A DNA stretch of 64,000 nucleotides from Monoplex corrugatus (GCA_030674185.1 JAPXFY010000026.1:43704132-43768131); one strand, 5' to 3'; numbered from the stretch's first letter, positions 21,827-33,045 are shown. Numbers and translations are program-made. Notes: generated by a model not told the origin, from the letters alone.

Positions 21827-21865
21827 ATCTGCCTCTCTCGATTATATACATATACCCATCTTGCG

Positions 21866-22825
21866 AATGGGTGGATGAGTCAGTATGACAACACTGTAAA
21901 AGGCAACGCACAAATTTACGAACGCTACATAGACGAGATATTAACCAACATTGACGCCAATATTGTACCTCAAAAACTTGACGAAATAAATTGCATCTGT
22001 CCCTTAAGTTCACAATAGAAAGAGAAGTTAATGGTACAATCCCATTTTTGGACATGAAAATTATCAATCAAGAGCCGCTATCTTCTACGTGGTTTAATAA
22101 ACCAACAAATACGGGCCTGATAATTAACTTACATGCGCTTGCTCCAAAGCGATACAAGCGTTCAGTGGTCTCCGGTTTCGTCCCATTGAATTCATCGAGC
22201 ATGCAGCTCCTGGGAACACTTCCAAGAAAGCTTGGAGAGGGCGAAGAGGGTACTGGAACAAAATCAATATCCGCCTGAATTTTACGATCCGATAATAGAG
22301 TCGGCACTATCAAAGATAATGGTGTCAAGTGAAAGTGAAAAGGGAAAGGGCGAAGAGGGGGATAAAAAGAGTGACAAAGTCTGTGTGTTCGTACAATATA
22401 GGGGAAACGTTTCTGATAAATTTGCCCGTGCTCTACATAAATGTAATACCCCCTGTACAATCGTTATGACCTTGCGAAAACTAAGGATTGTTTTGCCGTC
22501 CTTGAAGGCACAAGTGCCAAAGTTGATCCGAAGTGGGGTGGTTTACAAACTGACATGTCCACGCTATAAGGCGTGCTATGTTGGACATACTGTCCGACAT
22601 TTACAAACCCATGTCCGTGAGCACATCAACAACACAGGGCCTGTAAAAAAGCATCTCGCACAATGTAAGGTTACAATGGGGTCAGAAGATGTTGAGATTT
22701 TGGCTTCAAAAACAAGGGGCGAGGATTATCGCATGACTCTGGAGGCACCATGGATCAGAGATATCGATCCGGGGATAAATATAAAGGATGAGTATAGGAG
22801 TAGGGAACTGACCATTAAGTTGTAG
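21866..22825 (+). pseudogene. Penelope-like retroelement, RT C-terminus plus GIY-YIG endonuclease, frameshifted
   Basis: Three consecutive frames join into one Penelope-type polyprotein end. The first (21866 to about 21990) holds the RT palm motif as RYIDEIL, where family members carry two aspartates (Y-x-D-D). The second (21991 to about 22200) has FTIEREVNGTIPFLDMKI. The third (about 22205-22825) ends in a GIY-YIG-type nuclease, SGVVYKLTCP...CYVGHTVRHL with a downstream R/E-containing helix region, and stops at 22823-22825. GIY-YIG fused to RT is specific to Penelope-like elements. Upstream RT parts are absent (5' truncated). Two frameshifts plus the D-to-E change in the catalytic box mean the copy is dead. 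The nuclease frame itself is uninterrupted for about 200 codons. Confidence 0.85.
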
Positions 22826-23284
22826 TCTGGCTTTTCCTTGACCGCTTATGCTTGTCCCCATTTCATGTTTACTGTTTCCTTAACAAAAGGTGTTTTGTTT
22901 CTATTTTCAGAATATTGATATGATCCTGATGATGCCATTTATTGGCGAAAATTACACACACATTTCGCTAATATGTTGTTGTAGGCCTAGTGATTTGTTT
23001 ACTTGCAAGATACATGTGTTAGTCTGAGTGGGTTTCAGACCCGCTATTTATCTATTTTATTTATTTATTTATTTATTTACTTCAGAATGTAATACTGCTC
23101 TGTTAAGTGGTATAAACCTCGTGTCACAGGCCACGTGAGCGCACGAAAGGGCAGTATCTTGACCTGTGAACAGCAGCTGATTTATTTGTCCATTTGAATC
23201 CCTGTGAAATCACGCTTCTATTCTATCAGTATGTGGATACCACCACATGCACCAGCCCCACTACTACCCCCCTCCACTCACACA

Positions 23285-23285
<1 letters not shown>
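22826..23285. other. 3' flank of the Penelope copy, no gene
   Basis: AT-rich with an ATTT repeat at 23055-23080. Part may be element 3' UTR. Confidence 0.4.
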
Positions 23286-23332
<47 letters not shown>

Positions 23333-23342
23333 ACACAACACA
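23286..23342. repeat. (CA)n microsatellite
   Basis: CA tract of about 25 units. Confidence 0.92.
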
Positions 23343-23759
23343 CCTGTCCGCTCACCTGAACCATAACTATATAATACTCTCCTAATGCCCTCACTGAAAT
23401 TAAACATTTCGAAGGCTCAGTCAGTGCGTTTGGTTGGCATACCTTTCAAAAAGAGCAATACGTTGGTTGAGTCAAAACTTGCTGGACCAAGAAACAATGG
23501 GAAGAGCTGGACAGCAGAAGATCCTTAATTTAAAAAAGAAATAGCCCTCAAGCAAACGTTTTGAACATATACTCCTCACACTCTATGGACAAAATGTAAG
23601 CTACATGTACAGGCTAGAATTGTGTACTCTTGTTCGTGAGTTTCAAGGCCTGTTTAACAAAGTTTAGATCTGCTGACCAGAATATCGCCAATGTCACAAA
23701 TCATACTGACAGAGAAGGCTTCACTGTCTCGCCTTAATTTCATACTACAATCAGGAAGC

Positions 23760-24670
23760 CAAATCAACATTCTTGCCAAAATAAAGTGAAAATTAATCTT
23801 TGTTTTGCCAAAATTATATTTTTTAACAATATACGACGAGAAAGTAAATGTTACATTTTATTCTGGCTAAATTACATTTCCCCACAATGTACGGTGAGAA
23901 AGCAAAAATTCCCCTTTGTTTTGCCAAAATTCTGTCCCTTTACAATGTATGATGACGAATCGAAAGTTACACTTTGTTTGGCTGAAATCACACTTCTCTA
24001 TAGTGTATCATGAGAAAGTGAAAATTACATTCTGGTTTGCCAAGATATACTAATCTGTACACTGCGGAACTGACATTACATTTAGTTTTGTCAAAATCAT
24101 ATTTCTCTATAATGTGCGACAAGGAAGCGAAAATAAATTGTTTTGCCAAAATTCTTCATGTGCAATGAGAAAATGAAAATTAGGCTTTGTCTTGCCCCAG
24201 CTGTATTTCTCTACAAAGGGCAATGAGAAAGCAAAAATTACCCTTTGTTTTGTCAAACGTTGTTGTTCTCTATAGCGTAGAAAGGGAAAGTAAAAATTAC
24301 ACTCCGTTTTGCCAAAATTATATTTCTTTACAATGTACAAAGAGAAAGTGAAAACTGCACTTTTTTTTTCCAAAATCACTTCCCTACAATGTACGATCAA
24401 AAAGTGAAAATTACACTTTGTTTTGTTGTTACATTTTTCTCTCTACAAAATACACTCAGAAAGTAAAACTTGTTTGGCCAAAATTGTATTTCTCCACAAT
24501 GTACAAAGAGAAAGTGAAAATTGCACTTCGTTTTTCCAAAATTATGTCTCTTTGCTGTACAATGAAAAATAGAATACTTCGTTTTGCCAAATGTGTATTA
24601 ATTGTGTTTCTCTACAATATAGAAAGTGAGTGTGAAAATTACACTTTACCAAAACAATACTTCTTTATAT
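23760..24670. repeat. ~58-bp diverged tandem array (~15 copies)
   Basis: The unit contains TTTTGCCAAAATTATATTTC, TCTACAATGTACGATGAGAA and AGTGAAAATTACACTTTG. Copies differ by 10-25% and some are truncated, so it is older than the 46-bp array that follows directly. The stretch 23343-23759 has no recognised feature. Confidence 0.85.
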
Positions 24671-24672
24671 TG

Positions 24673-25818
24673 TTTAGCCCTTTGACACCTTCACCCTGTC
24701 TACCAGCGTCATGCATTGTTTAGCCCTTTGATACCTTCACCCTGTCTACCAGCGTCATGCATTGTTTAGCCCTTTGACACCTTCACCCTGTCTACCAGCA
24801 TCATGCACTGTTTAGCCCTTTGTCTCCTTCACCCTGTCTACCAGCGTCATGCATTGTTTAGCCCTTTGTCTCCTTCACCCTGTCTACCAGCATCATGCAC
24901 TGTTTAGCCCTTTGTCTCCTCCACCCTGTCTACCAGCATCATGCACTGTTTAGCCCTTTGATACCTTCACCCTGTCTACCAGCGTCATGCATTGTTTAGC
25001 CCTTTGTCTCCTTCACCCTGTCTACCAGCATCATGCACTGTTTAGCCCTTTGACACCTTCACCCTGTCTACCAGCATCATGCACTGTTTAGCCCTTTGTC
25101 TCCTTCACCCTGTCTACCAGCATCATGCACTGTTTAGCCCTTTGACACCTTCACCCTGTCTACCAGCATCATGCACTATTTAGCCCTTTGTCTCCTTCAC
25201 CCTGTCTACCAGCATCATGCACTGTTTAGCCCTTTGTCTCCTTCACCCTGTCTACCAGCATCATGCACTGTTTAGCCCTTTGATACCTTCACCCTGTCTA
25301 CCAGCGTCATGCATTGTTTAGCCCTTTGATACCTTCACCCTGTCTACCAGCATCATGCACTGTTTAGCCCTTTGTCTCCTTCACCCTGTCTACCAGCGTC
25401 ATGCATTGTTTAGCCCTTTGTCTCCTTCACCCTGTCTACCAGCGTCATGCATTGTTTAGCCCTTTGACACTTCACCCTGTCTACCAGCATCATGCACTGT
25501 TTAGCCCTTTGACACCTCACCCTGTCTACCAGCGTCATGCATTGTTTAGCCCTTTGACACCTTCACCCTGTCTACCAGCATCATGCACTGTTTAGCCCTT
25601 GACACCTTCACCCTGTCTACCAGCATCATGCACTGTTTAGCCCTTTGACACCTTCACCCTGTCTACCAGCATCATGCACTGTTTAGCCCTTTGACCCCTT
25701 CACCCTGTCTACCAGCGTCATGCACTGTTTCGCCCTTTGTCTCCTTCACCCTGTCTACCAGCATCATTCAATGTTTAGCCCTTTGTCTCCTCCACCCTGT
25801 CTACCAGCAGCATGCATG
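24673..25818. repeat. 46-bp minisatellite derived from a MITE arm (25 copies)
   Basis: The unit is TTTAGCCCTTTGACACCTTC then ACCCTGTCTACCAGCATCAT and GCACTG. I counted 25 units. Variants at three positions (GACAC/GATAC/GTCTC; GCATC/GCGTC; CACTG/CATTG) mix along the array. The unit matches the outer left arm of MITE family G at 32596 (TTAACCCTTTGACTCCC, ACCCTGTCCACCAGCATCC). Confidence 0.95.
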
Positions 25819-25929
25819 GTCAATCATGCGTCTCCCTATCCATTAGCAGGAAGCTGGTGGACAGGGTGAGGCGGTCGAAGGGTTAAGTTTTTGCAATTGG
25901 TGGATACGGTGAGAAAGTCAAGGGGTTAA
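25819..25929. mobile_element. MITE family G, right half
   Basis: GCAGGAAGCTGGTGGACAGG, then GAAGGGTTAAGTTTTTGCA, a second arm GTGGATACGGTGAG and a final AAGGGGTTAA. This is the same order as the right half of the complete MITE at 32596-32789. It follows the 46-bp array directly, so array plus this half form one expanded MITE. Confidence 0.8.
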
Positions 25930-26419
25930 TTTAAAAAAAAACCATGTGATAGTTTTGGATACAATATTATTGTAATATGCTAGCCTGGACATATATTTAT
26001 CAACACTGTATGTCTGAGCTGTCTGGTTTTGGTGTGTTTGTGTCCCTTGATTGTTCTGAAAATACTACATTCAATTTAACATAACTTGGAAACACATTTA
26101 CTGTTGGTCGTTGTGGCAATTTTTTCATGCTTCTGACTTCGATGAAATGTTCCCCTATGAACTGCGATGGACTGATCTGTCTAACTGTCGGAGATGTATG
26201 TGTATGTATTTTTCGCCTCCCCCAGGCCTGGTCTGTTTTACAGTGTAATTTATTCCTGAATGATGTATGATAGCAAATATTGTGAAAGAATAATGTTTTG
26301 TCGTCTGTTCGGTCCTGGATGGGGAATATTCTGTATGTATGATGGTGGATTGTGAACGGAGGTGGAAGAATATGGAATGGTACTATTAAATCTCTTTTGT
26401 CTGTCTCAGTTTTCTTGTG

Positions 26420-26424
<5 letters not shown>
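25930..26424. other. non-coding, no feature recognised
   Basis: AT-rich with no ORF of interest. Confidence 0.4.
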
Positions 26425-26491
<67 letters not shown>

Positions 26492-26700
26492 ATGCGCGTG
26501 CATATGTGTATATGTGTGTGTCAGGTGTGTGTGTGTGTCTATGTGTATGTGTGTGCGTGTCCGTATGTATGCATTGTGTGTGTGTCTGTGTCATTTTGTG
26601 TGTGTGCGTGCTTGCGTCCGTGCGTGCGTGTGTGTGTGTGCGTGTGTGTGTGTGTGTGCGCGCGCGTGCATGTATATGTGTGTGCAAGTGAGAGTATACG
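26425..26700. repeat. (CT)n then (TG)n-rich tract
   Basis: CT repeats at 26425-26488 and imperfect TG/TGCG to about 26700. All the Cys/Val and Leu/Ser frames here are artefacts. Confidence 0.9.
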
Positions 26701-26868
26701 TGTGTGCTTGTATGAAGAACTTCAAACTCAAGCGAGTGTTTCGGCGCTAAACTCATTACACTCCAAATGAATTGGGCGGCGTACAGGTCAAGACTCCAGT
26801 TACAGTTTATCATCACAAGATCAAGAAGGACGTGGGAGGAAAGCTATTGACATCACCCGAGTGCCAAG

Positions 26869-26871
<3 letters not shown>

Positions 26872-26938
<67 letters not shown>
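26872..26938. repeat. (CA)n flanking a LINE on its 5' side
   Basis: About 34 CA units ending exactly where RT coding begins. A matching tract follows the element at 28812. Confidence 0.95.
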
Positions 26939-26940
<2 letters not shown>

Positions 26941-28696
26941 ACCTAGTAAAATTTCTAAACATGTAATTTTAGCTCAATATGCTGACGATTTATGCATGTG
27001 GATGCAGGTAAATATGAAAAGAAAAACTCCTTTGCGTTGTCTTAATTATACACGTAAATGTTATCAATTAGAGCTTGATAAAATAGCACGATATATGGTA
27101 GAAAATGGACTGCATCTATCCGTGGAAAAAACAAAGATAGTTTTGTTTAACAGTGGAGCTAACCCAGCAAACGTTCCCACATTCAAACTGGGAGATACTC
27201 TTCTTCAGTATAACGAGTCGATTAAATTCTTAGGAGTTTTCCTTACAGCGAAATTATCTTGGAATCAGCATATTGAATACTTATTAACCAAAGCTCGAAA
27301 AAGTTTAAATTTCTTGAAAATAGTTCGCAAACAGATATGGGGACAAGATACATCAACACTTGTTCATCTCTGTAAATCGCTTATTAGATCTAAATTAACC
27401 TATGCCCAAGAAATCTTCTTCAGTGCACCAAAACACTTACTAACAAAACTGCAGAGCATAGATTGTAAAGGTTTCAAACTTGCATTGGGTCTTCCAATGC
27501 ATGCCTCTTGCCTTCGCACATACAATGCAGTCAAATTGTTGCCGCTTGATGAACTAAGGAAAGTCGCTTCTTCTAAATTTCTGTTAAGAAATACCACCAT
27601 AGAAAACAGCATCGAAACAGAGACAAAAGTAAGATCAGACACCGACTTTCCGAAAAGAGCTAAATCAATATCCTCGCAGGTCACACTTGCAACATTTACA
27701 GCTGATGTTATGAAAGGCTCTGGAATTGATCTAGAAACAAATCCAGTAACTTTAAGACCTTCGTTTTCACCAGTACCCAGTTGGGAACTTCAAAGAGCAC
27801 GATTTGACATATACCACACTGACTTAAAAAAAGAAGATAATATCAACTTACTGTCAAGTCAAGTTAAAAGTCATATAGAAGACTTTTATTCCGATCATTT
27901 GAAAGTTTACACTGATGGATCAATAATTGAAAGACAAGCAGGCTCAGCGTTTTTAATACCTGCTCTCAAAATTGAGAAATCTTTCTATATAGGACTTAAT
28001 AAATCTGTCTTTACTGCAGAACTCTTTGCAATCTTAATGGCTTTGAATTATATGATAAATCTTTTTAGGACGATTCCCCAGATACTTTTTTGCGTTGATT
28101 CAAAATCTGTACTTCAAGCTCTTGAATTATCAAAATTACAAACAAGATCTGAAATGATATTGGAAATTACTCACTTGATTAATAGTTTATCCTTAAGAGG
28201 CACTGACATTACTTTCTGCTGGATACCATCTCATAGTTCTTTTTATTACAATGATATGGTTGATAGGGCTGCCAAACGGGGGGCAAAGAGCTCCCCAGGT
28301 TCAAATCATATACAACTTTCCCTCTCATTGCATGAGTGTTATACCTTAGTGGACACCTATGTATGGAAGCAGTTTCAAGATAAACAGAAAAAGTATGAAA
28401 AATGTTACATGAACTTTGAAATTAGCAAAACACCGAAGCAGTTTCCTGCCAGCAGAAGTATACAATCCCTTATGTATAGGTGGAAACTTGATGCATTCAA
28501 AACAAAATACACTAGGAATGTAGTGTGTCTGTGTGGAAAGAAGATAACACATAGTCATATTCTTTCATGTGTTCGGGTAAAACGACATATACCTACGTTA
28601 TTAACGAAGACAATTTCTGACATATTTGCCTCATCATCCTTAACATATGAATTTTTTGTTAGCCTGTCAAAAAGTCCTATAGCGAATTATCTTTAA
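26939..28696 (+). CDS. non-LTR retrotransposon ORF2, C-terminal part: RT palm to RNase H (5' truncated)
   Basis: This is an uninterrupted frame of about 585 codons with no own start. It opens directly after (CA)n inside the reverse transcriptase palm, with AQYADDL (Tyr at 26978) giving the intact catalytic YADD box. It runs through the RT thumb (SVEKTKIVLFN, FLGVFL, LSWNQHI) and a linker. An RNase H domain follows, with all acidic residues in place: D in VYTDGS (27914), E in FTAEL (28019), D in CVDSKS (28097), D in MVDRAA (28262), and His in IPSHS (28232). The end holds CLCGKKITHSHILSC, a Cys/His pattern. A LINE carrying RNase H fits the I/Nimb/Ingi-type group, by inference. Endonuclease, fingers and ORF1 are missing, so this copy cannot move, yet the remaining frame has no stop, which suggests recent insertion. 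Confidence 0.85.
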
Positions 28697-28811
28697 CGTT
28701 CTGTTACTTCTCATGTTCAATATTATGCCAATATGGTTAGCCAGTTTTGCTGTTTCAATCGTTAATCCTCTTTTCTCCTCACTTTAGTGAATAGACATTA
28801 AATCAAAGACC
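28697..28811 (+). other. 3' UTR of the LINE
   Basis: About 115 bp between the LINE stop and (CA)n. It has no AATAAA and no poly-A tail. Confidence 0.5.
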
Positions 28812-28812
28812 A

Positions 28813-28882
<70 letters not shown>

Positions 28883-29037
28883 CACACCTCACACACACAC
28901 TCACACATCACACACACACACACACATCACACACACAAACAAACAAGCAAACACACACACACACACAACACATCACACACTCATCACACACACAAAAGCA
29001 CACACACACATACACACACGCGCGCGCGCGCGCGCGC

Positions 29038-29109
<72 letters not shown>

Positions 29110-29120
29110 ACACACACAAC
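28812..29120. repeat. (CA)n microsatellite with (CG)n block
   Basis: CA tracts with TCACACA interruptions, and alternating CGCGCG at 29019-29038. It forms the 3' flank of the LINE. The region 29121-29440 has no recognised feature. Confidence 0.95.
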
Positions 29121-29439
29121 CGAAGCAAAGCAAAGCAAAAACAAACGGTCACATCTATCGCCACATTTGACCTGACCATTTTGAAAGCGAGCAGTTACAA
29201 GATCATGATCGAAGAACTAACGCTCCAAGGGAGACAAGTAAGAAACGACATTCAACCCCAAACCGGCTTAACTTAGATAGCCTCCCTTGTAAAACGTTTT
29301 ACTCTTTGAATCATTGTAGGCTTACTAAAATCGCTTAGACATGATGCTCAATATTTAGTTGTGCAAAAAGAGTGAGAAGACATACACCTACATAACAGTA
29401 TTCTAAACACTCTGTGGTCCTTGAACTGGATCGCATCGG

Positions 29440-29515
29440 GCTCAATGTTGTTGTTGTTGTTGTGTTGTTGTTGTGTGTGGTGGTGGTGGTGGTGGTGGTG
29501 GTTTTGTTGGGGTTT
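29440..29515. repeat. (GTT)n and (GGT)n
   Basis: Trinucleotide repeats. A C run follows at 29642-29654. Confidence 0.85.
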
Positions 29516-29789
29516 TATTGTTGTTGATTGCTTGCTTATTTGCTTGCTTGTTATATTCTGGTTTATTTTTGCGGGTTTTTTTTCACGATGGAATGTTTTC
29601 GTGTGAAATATGTCGCCATATTAAGGTGCCGACACTTCACTCCCCCCCCCCCCCTTCCCACCTGTCTCCCTCTCTCTCTCGAGTAGCAAGGAATAGCTAA
29701 AAGACATTAAATGAATAAATAAGATATAGATATATGAGTGAACACTAAATAATCGATTCAATAAAAATCTGAACATTAATGAACAGATA

Positions 29790-29940
29790 AACTGACAATG
29801 AATAAACAGACGGACAGACAGACGGACAGACAGATACATTTAGATACAAAGACAGATATATAGAGAGATGGACAGAGACAGACAGACAGACAGACAGATG
29901 GATAGATGGATAGACATACAGATTTTAGGTAAACAGACAG
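29790..29940. repeat. (GACA)n/(GATA)n tract
   Basis: Imperfect tetramers that served as insertion target of the next retroposon. Confidence 0.8.
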
Positions 29941-30399
29941 TTGTTATTTTGTTTAAAGCCCAGCCGACTGCGTAGAGCCATATCAGGAATAATCCAAGGA
30001 AATGCCCGTAGTGTTGACCACTCCGTCCAATTTATCACAAAGGGAATTTAAAAAAAATTCCTGAATACAAATATAATCATAACTAAGGACACTAAGCCAT
30101 ATATAAAAACGGGCCTAAATTACTCAAAATTCCTTCCGTTTATCTCATTTCCCTAGAGCCAAAAATGCACTCAATGCATGTACACAATTATCAATCCAAA
30201 GAGACAGTACGAAAGACTTTATACACACAGGTGAATGGACCAGCAAAGCAGAAAATAAAGGAAGAAATGACAGAAAGCAAAGAAAAAAGGAAGAAACACA
30301 GAGAATGACAGAAAAGAGGAAATATCTAACACAGAGTTTCCAGATGGTGGGGATACTATTTATATTGAAAAGAGCCCCGGCATCCACACGAAGGAAAGA
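29941..30399 (-). mobile_element. retroposon family A, 11-bp duplication
   Basis: TAAACAGACAG at 29930-29940 and TAAACAGATAG at 30400-30410 flank it. The match is one mismatch and lies in tetramer-rich sequence, so it is weaker proof than in other copies. The tail side (AATAACAA in sense) is on the left and CCACACGAAGG on the right. About 90 bp of internal sequence are missing relative to 15143. Confidence 0.72.
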
Positions 30400-30410
30400 T
30401 AAACAGATAG

Positions 30411-30617
30411 ATGAGAGAGAGAGAGAGAGAGAGAGAGAAGACAGACAGACAGATAGATAGATAGATAATATAGATAGATAGATTGAGATGTTTCTTTACA
30501 TGAATGAATTGAATGAATGAATGAATGAATGAATAAGTATTCCTCTGTGTATGTGTATGTGTCTATGCGTGCGTGCGTGTGTGTGAGAGAGAGAGAGAGG
30601 GGAGAGAGTGAGTGAGT

Positions 30618-30650
<33 letters not shown>

Positions 30651-30655
30651 CAACA
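30411..30655. repeat. GA, GATA and GAAT microsatellites
   Basis: (GA)n at 30415-30440 and 30585-30652, (GATA)n at 30450-30483 and (AATG)n at 30508-30535. Confidence 0.88.
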
Positions 30656-31864
30656 ACAATAATAAATCACAAGAAATGAATAAATGAACAAATATATAAA
30701 CAAGCGCTACAGCAAATATCTCAACAAGAACTGAGAACTGACACCCTAAAACTCAATGAAATGGGTTGACGAAAAACGAGGGATAAAATATGTATTTATG
30801 CATACATACATATATGTATATATATACACATACACAGACACACCATTGTTGAACCTATTAGGCATGTTCCTCGGAACAAGGCCGGATTATCGCCAACCCC
30901 TTAATCTGTTGATCCTTTAATAATTAATCCGCCCACTCAGTGGAACACTCTGCAGTTTGTGGTGTGGTCGGGTAGTCGTTTTCAGAGACTAAAGACTAGT
31001 TCTGTTCCATCTGAATGGCCGGGTAGCATTCCGGTTATCTATGGTGAGCTGTTGCTGACAAGAGACGAAATGCTTAAAATTAATCATTAAAAAATGTTTC
31101 AAAAATAATCAATCAATCAATCAACTAATTGATCAATATGATTGACCAACTTGCTGACTGATAGATTGACAGACTGACTAATTGATATATCGATTGATCT
31201 ATTCATAATCTATTCATAATTTATCACACAACATTGCAAACTGTAATTGGAGTTTTGATTTTTCTCAAGATTTTGCGCTATATAAATATTGTAATTATTA
31301 TTATTATTAATTATTATTATTAATTATTAAAATAGTAATAATCGACGTAAAGTAAGCCGTGTTTTAATACTCAAGTTTTAACAACAAATCCGGGAACAGC
31401 CAGTACACTTTTGCGGGCGGAGAGGGGGGAAAGGAGAAGGAGGGAAGAGAATACGTGGGAGGGGGGAGGAAGGATATCACATTTTAAAGGCCACTGGCCA
31501 CTTTAACCTACAAAGTAGGTTAGATGTCAAACAAGTTTTATCAGACGCACAAAAATGGTGTACGCATCTCTCGTCCCCCTCTTCCTCTCCCCCCCCCCCC
31601 CCCCTCTCTCTCTCTCTTTCTCTTGTATTCATGATCAAATGTCTTTTTTTTTAGGGAGGGAGGGGGGGGGAGATGGGGCAGAGTGGGGGTTTTACTTGTT
31701 TAATTTCTAATTACTTTTGCAGTGTCTTTATTTCTTTCTTTCGGGTTGTAAATATAAACAGATTACTGACAGAGGACATGTAAGTTGGCCTATGTGGTTT
31801 TTTTTTTTATTTCGTTACGTTAGGAAATAAAATCTTTTCCATCTCTCTCTCTCTCTCTCTCTCT
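30656..31864. other. non-coding with short simple repeats
   Basis: (AATC)n near 31108, a (TTA)n tail after TTTTGCGCTATATAAATATT near 31275, a C run at 31590-31604 and (CT)n at 31845-31866. The block 30840-31080 is unique within this window and has no ORF. Confidence 0.4.
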
Positions 31865-31866
31865 CT

Positions 31867-32080
31867 GGATAAAAGGTGGAGATGCTCCGACCTCCCAAGT
31901 CAACATGTTTGCGAACCTGCTTGTACTTAAAGCCTCTTCTTCGTGAAATATGCATGCATGTTATCAAATATGCACGTTAAAGATCCTCTAAATCATATAA
32001 GCGACTAGCTCGTGGAAGCATGAAAACACCCAATATGCAAGGGCAAGTTTGAAAAAAAAAACCAAAAAAACACGCCATTC
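31867..32080 (+). repeat. SINE family C, headless copy
   Basis: GGTGGAGATGCTCCGACCTC, then CACGTTAAAGATCC and AAGCATGAAAACACCC follow the C block order. The tRNA-like head is replaced by (CT)n. Confidence 0.65.
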
Positions 32081-32280
32081 AGCTAAGAACTTCTACTATT
32101 GAAAAATAAAATGTTATGATTAGTCTATCATTTCTCTTCGTCTGTGCCTGTTTGTTTGGGGTTCCATTACACAAGTACGAACACCTGCACCTGCACCTGC
32201 AACCTGCCCTTTACTGAACACCAGAAGGAAGATATGAGAGATGAAAATCTCGAAACACCTGGCGACGAACAATGGCAGAC

Positions 32281-32490
32281 CTCAGTTTCAGTTTCAATTT
32301 CTCAAAATGACGTCTCTGCGCTCGGAACAAATTCCATATGCACTAACGTCACAGGTGCCATGTGTATGGTGATCATGGGACAAGCCTTAAACCTGCACAT
32401 AATCCCATGAGCTGGCCAGGTCCTGAGGCTCTACCTAGACTATGTTTGACCTAGTCTATATTTTCTACTGGTATTTAAGAGACCTCAAGC
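32281..32490 (+). repeat. repeat family I copy
   Basis: CAGTTTCAGTTTCAATTTC, GCACTAACGTCACAGGTGCC, ATGAGCTGGCCAGGTCCTGA and ACTGGTATTT recur in order at 34313-34520 in the same orientation, about 80% identical by eye. Confidence 0.65.
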
Positions 32491-32595
32491 CCCGGAGACA
32501 CAAACTCGATGTTCCATAAACAGAATAGCAGAGAACAGACAGGAGTGGAAGATCTTCGTTGCTGCCCGACAATCAAATGGCCTAATGAGCACTAA

Positions 32596-32789
32596 TTAAC
32601 CCTTTGACTCCCGCACCCTGTCCACCAGCATCCTGCATTGTCAACCATGCTAGCAAAACAAAAACTTAACCCTCTGACTCCCTCACCCTATCCAACCAGC
32701 TTCCTGCAGGAAGCTGGTTGGATAGGTGAGGGAGTCAAAGGGGTTAAGTTTTTGCAGTTAGTGGACAGGGTGCGGGAGTCAAAGGGTTA
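32596..32789. mobile_element. MITE family G, complete nested palindrome
   Basis: The left border is TTAACCCTTTGACTCCCGC and the right border GCGGGAGTCAAAGGGTTA followed by C. Inside, a second palindrome (CTTAACCCTCTGACTCCC to GGGAGTCAAAGGGGTTAAG) is centred at CTTCCTGCAGGAAG near 32703. So four related arms lie in two nested inverted pairs, 194 bp in total. TTAA at the border and CCCTTT ends suggest piggyBac-type mobilisation, which is inference; it has no coding capacity. Confidence 0.82.
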
Positions 32790-32809
32790 CGTCCCCACTG
32801 CCTGCTTCC

Positions 32810-33045
32810 ATTTCAAGACCTTCCCAGCGCCTAAAGATTTTGCCACCTGGAGTCGATGTTTATCATGTCTTTCCCAAACCTTGAAGAAAGTCTGGTAGCT
32901 ACCTATAGGCAGCTGGGCAGACTGGAGGCCGCAGTGACACACATGTAGGTGTCAGATAACAGATGGCAGCGTGGGTGGCTTACATTATAGAACTGTCTCT
33001 GGGTATGCTGAATCGCCCTTGAACAAATTCAAACTAGGATTTATC
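32810..33045 (+). repeat. SINE family B, diverged 3' part
   Basis: TTTCAAGACCTTCCCAGCGC, AGATGGCAGCGTGGGTGG, and then TGAATCGCCCTTGAACAAAT preserve the B order with many changes. Confidence 0.5.

Noticed and set aside
23760..25818. Regularly spaced repeats as a possible CRISPR array
   Set aside because: Units are contiguous with no unique spacers and no cas genes; the genome is eukaryotic.
26861..26938. ATG start for the RT/RNase H frame
   Set aside because: The ATG and the following His-Thr codons are translation of the (CA)n tract; real element coding begins at 26939 without a start.
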